Shown: one piece after another, positions 5,445 through 6,363 of the stretch
How the letters are laid out: each line of letters starts with the position of its first letter
Position numbering within the stretch: position 1 is the stretch's first letter
Source: an uncultured Dyadobacter sp.
GTDB taxonomy: Bacteria; Bacteroidota; Bacteroidia; Cytophagales; Spirosomataceae
Direction: 5' to 3'
Length of the DNA stretch: 6,363 nt
Assembly: GCA_946481035.1 (NCBI GenBank)
Contig: CAMLNK010000255.1
Coordinates: forward strand, 1-6,363
Position numbers and translations under genes: made by a program
The notes under the pieces: model-generated
Told to the model about the DNA's origin: nothing
The model's input: the letters and a program-made list of their open reading frames with translations, nothing else
The model's database searches: none

Positions 5445-6323
5445 ATGGACAGGATATGCGCCTTCATATTAAGCCTGATGCTGCTCTGTACAGTGGCAAA
5501 TGCGCAGGTTAAAAAAATCGTTTTTATCGCCGGTCCCGACAGCCATGGCAAAGGCGAACACGAGCACAACGGCGGCTGTACACTGCTTGCCAAAGCCCTG
5601 AACGACAGCCTGCCCGGCGCCGAAGCCATAGTAGTCCGCAATGGCTGGCCGCAGGACGAATCGGTGCTGGACAATGCGGCAGCCATTGTTTTTTTCCTCG
5701 ACGGCGGGGGACGCGACCATTTGGAGCTGGTGCATGCAGCCAAAATGGAAAAGCTTATCGCAGGCGGTACCGGCATTGTCAATCTGCATTTTTCCCTTGA
5801 AGTAGACGCCAAGGCTGGTGGAGACCGGTTTTTGAAATGGATAGGAGGGTATTTTGAGATCAACTGGTCGGTGAACCCTGTGTGGGAGGCCAGCTTTGCA
5901 CGCTTCCCCGATCATCCCGTCGCACGCGGTGTGAAACCGTTCAGCATTCTCGACGAGTGGTACTACCATATGCGTTTCGCACCGGGAATGAAAGGGATAA
6001 CCCCGATTTTGCAGGCGTTACCGCCCGAATCCACCCTGGACAAGCCTGATGGGACTCATTCCAATAATCCCGCAGTACGCGAGGCTGTCATCACCAGAAA
6101 AGAAATGCAGACACTCGCCTGGGCATTCGAGCGGCCCGACGGAGGCCGGGGATTCGGCTTCACGGGCGGGCATATGCACAAGAATTGGCAAAATGACAAC
6201 TTCCGCAAACTCGTACTGAATGCCATCGCATGGGCCGCGAAAATCGATATCCCTGCCGGCGGTGTTCCTTCCGCAACCCCCACTGATAATGAATTGAATG
6301 CGCTTACAAAGCGGGTAAACTGA
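5445..6323 (+). CDS. Secreted ThuA-domain protein
   Basis: This 292-residue protein starts with a signal peptide: MDR, a hydrophobic stretch at about 5-18, and a likely signal peptidase I cut after ANA at 20. C15 is not in a lipobox, since the preceding residues are MLL. The rest fits the ThuA family, which has a class I glutamine-amidotransferase-like fold: KKIVFIAGPDSHG at 23-35, the acidic/His segment HEHNGG at 39-44, FFLDGGGRDH at 83-92, GTGIVNLHFSLEV at 108-120, and GGHMHKNW at 241-248 near the end. Family members are linked to sugar metabolism in some bacteria, but the reaction of exported members is not established to my knowledge. A periplasmic sugar-related role is an inference. The ATG at 5445 is supported by the signal peptide; GGGAG at 5437-5441 is too close to be a good Shine-Dalgarno sequence. 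The protein looks complete, and its context with nitrite genes is unexplained. Confidence 0.85.
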   Translation: MDRICAFILSLMLLCTVANAQVKKIVFIAGPDSHGKGEHEHNGGCTLLAKALNDSLPGAEAIVVRNGWPQDESVLDNAAAIVFFLDGGGRDHLELVHAAKMEKLIAGGTGIVNLHFSLEVDAKAGGDRFLKWIGGYFEINWSVNPVWEASFARFPDHPVARGVKPFSILDEWYYHMRFAPGMKGITPILQALPPESTLDKPDGTHSNNPAVREAVITRKEMQTLAWAFERPDGGRGFGFTGGHMHKNWQNDNFRKLVLNAIAWAAKIDIPAGGVPSATPTDNELNALTKRVN

Positions 6324-6332
6324 CGCCCGCAA

Positions 6333-6348
6333 ATTAAATTTCTTTAAT
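6333..6348. other. Weak AT-only hairpin after the ThuA-domain gene
   Basis: ATTAAA (6333-6338) and TTTAAT (6343-6348) form a 6-bp stem with a TTTC loop, 9 bp after the stop codon. A T-rich tail reaches the window end (6355-6363). The stem has no GC pairs, so it would be an inefficient intrinsic terminator at best. The sequence ends here, so a stronger signal may lie beyond. Confidence 0.2.
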
Positions 6349-6363
6349 CCGTAAATTTCTTTT

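Noticed and set aside
5487..5489. Lipoprotein cysteine (C15) in the ThuA-domain protein
   Set aside because: The residues before it (MLL) do not form a lipobox, while ANA at 18-20 makes a good signal peptidase I site.

Overview
The window most likely comes from a member of the Bacteroidota, probably the Cytophagales (a Dyadobacter/Spirosoma-like bacterium). The clues are: no consistent Shine-Dalgarno sequences before the genes; an AT-rich leader containing a Bacteroidota-type TAnnTTTG promoter element; moderately GC-rich genes with AT-rich or repeat-filled gaps; and a NarL-type regulator and an exported ThuA-domain protein of kinds common in that group. The genus is an inference from style, not from a database match.

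All five genes are on the + strand. Positions 1-124 are an AT-rich leader with one good promoter candidate and a weak dyad. Positions 125-2641 are nirB, the large subunit of NAD(P)H-dependent sirohaem nitrite reductase. A 134-bp gap follows, holding a hairpin and a three-unit octamer repeat. Positions 2776-3123 are nirD, the small subunit, which here has a complete set of Rieske [2Fe-2S] ligands. The 125 bp between nirD and the next gene are filled by a composite palindromic element: two near-identical 20-bp palindromes flank two further hairpins.

Positions 3249-4676 encode a membrane histidine kinase with a PilJ/NarX-type periplasmic sensor and a HisKA_3-type kinase core. Positions 4705-5367 encode its likely partner, a NarL/FixJ-family response regulator. 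Positions 5445-6323 encode a secreted ThuA-domain protein.

Working model: NirB and NirD reduce nitrite to ammonium in the cytoplasm. The kinase and regulator downstream look like a distant counterpart of NarX-NarL. The sensor keeps the P-box arginine that binds nitrate in NarX/NarQ, and its gene sits next to a nitrite reductase, so nitrate or nitrite is the best guess for the ligand. The ThuA-domain gene has no evident link to nitrogen metabolism and may be an independent unit. No wholly new system is evident. The points most worth following are the sensor kinase, the intact Rieske site in NirD and the composite repeat.
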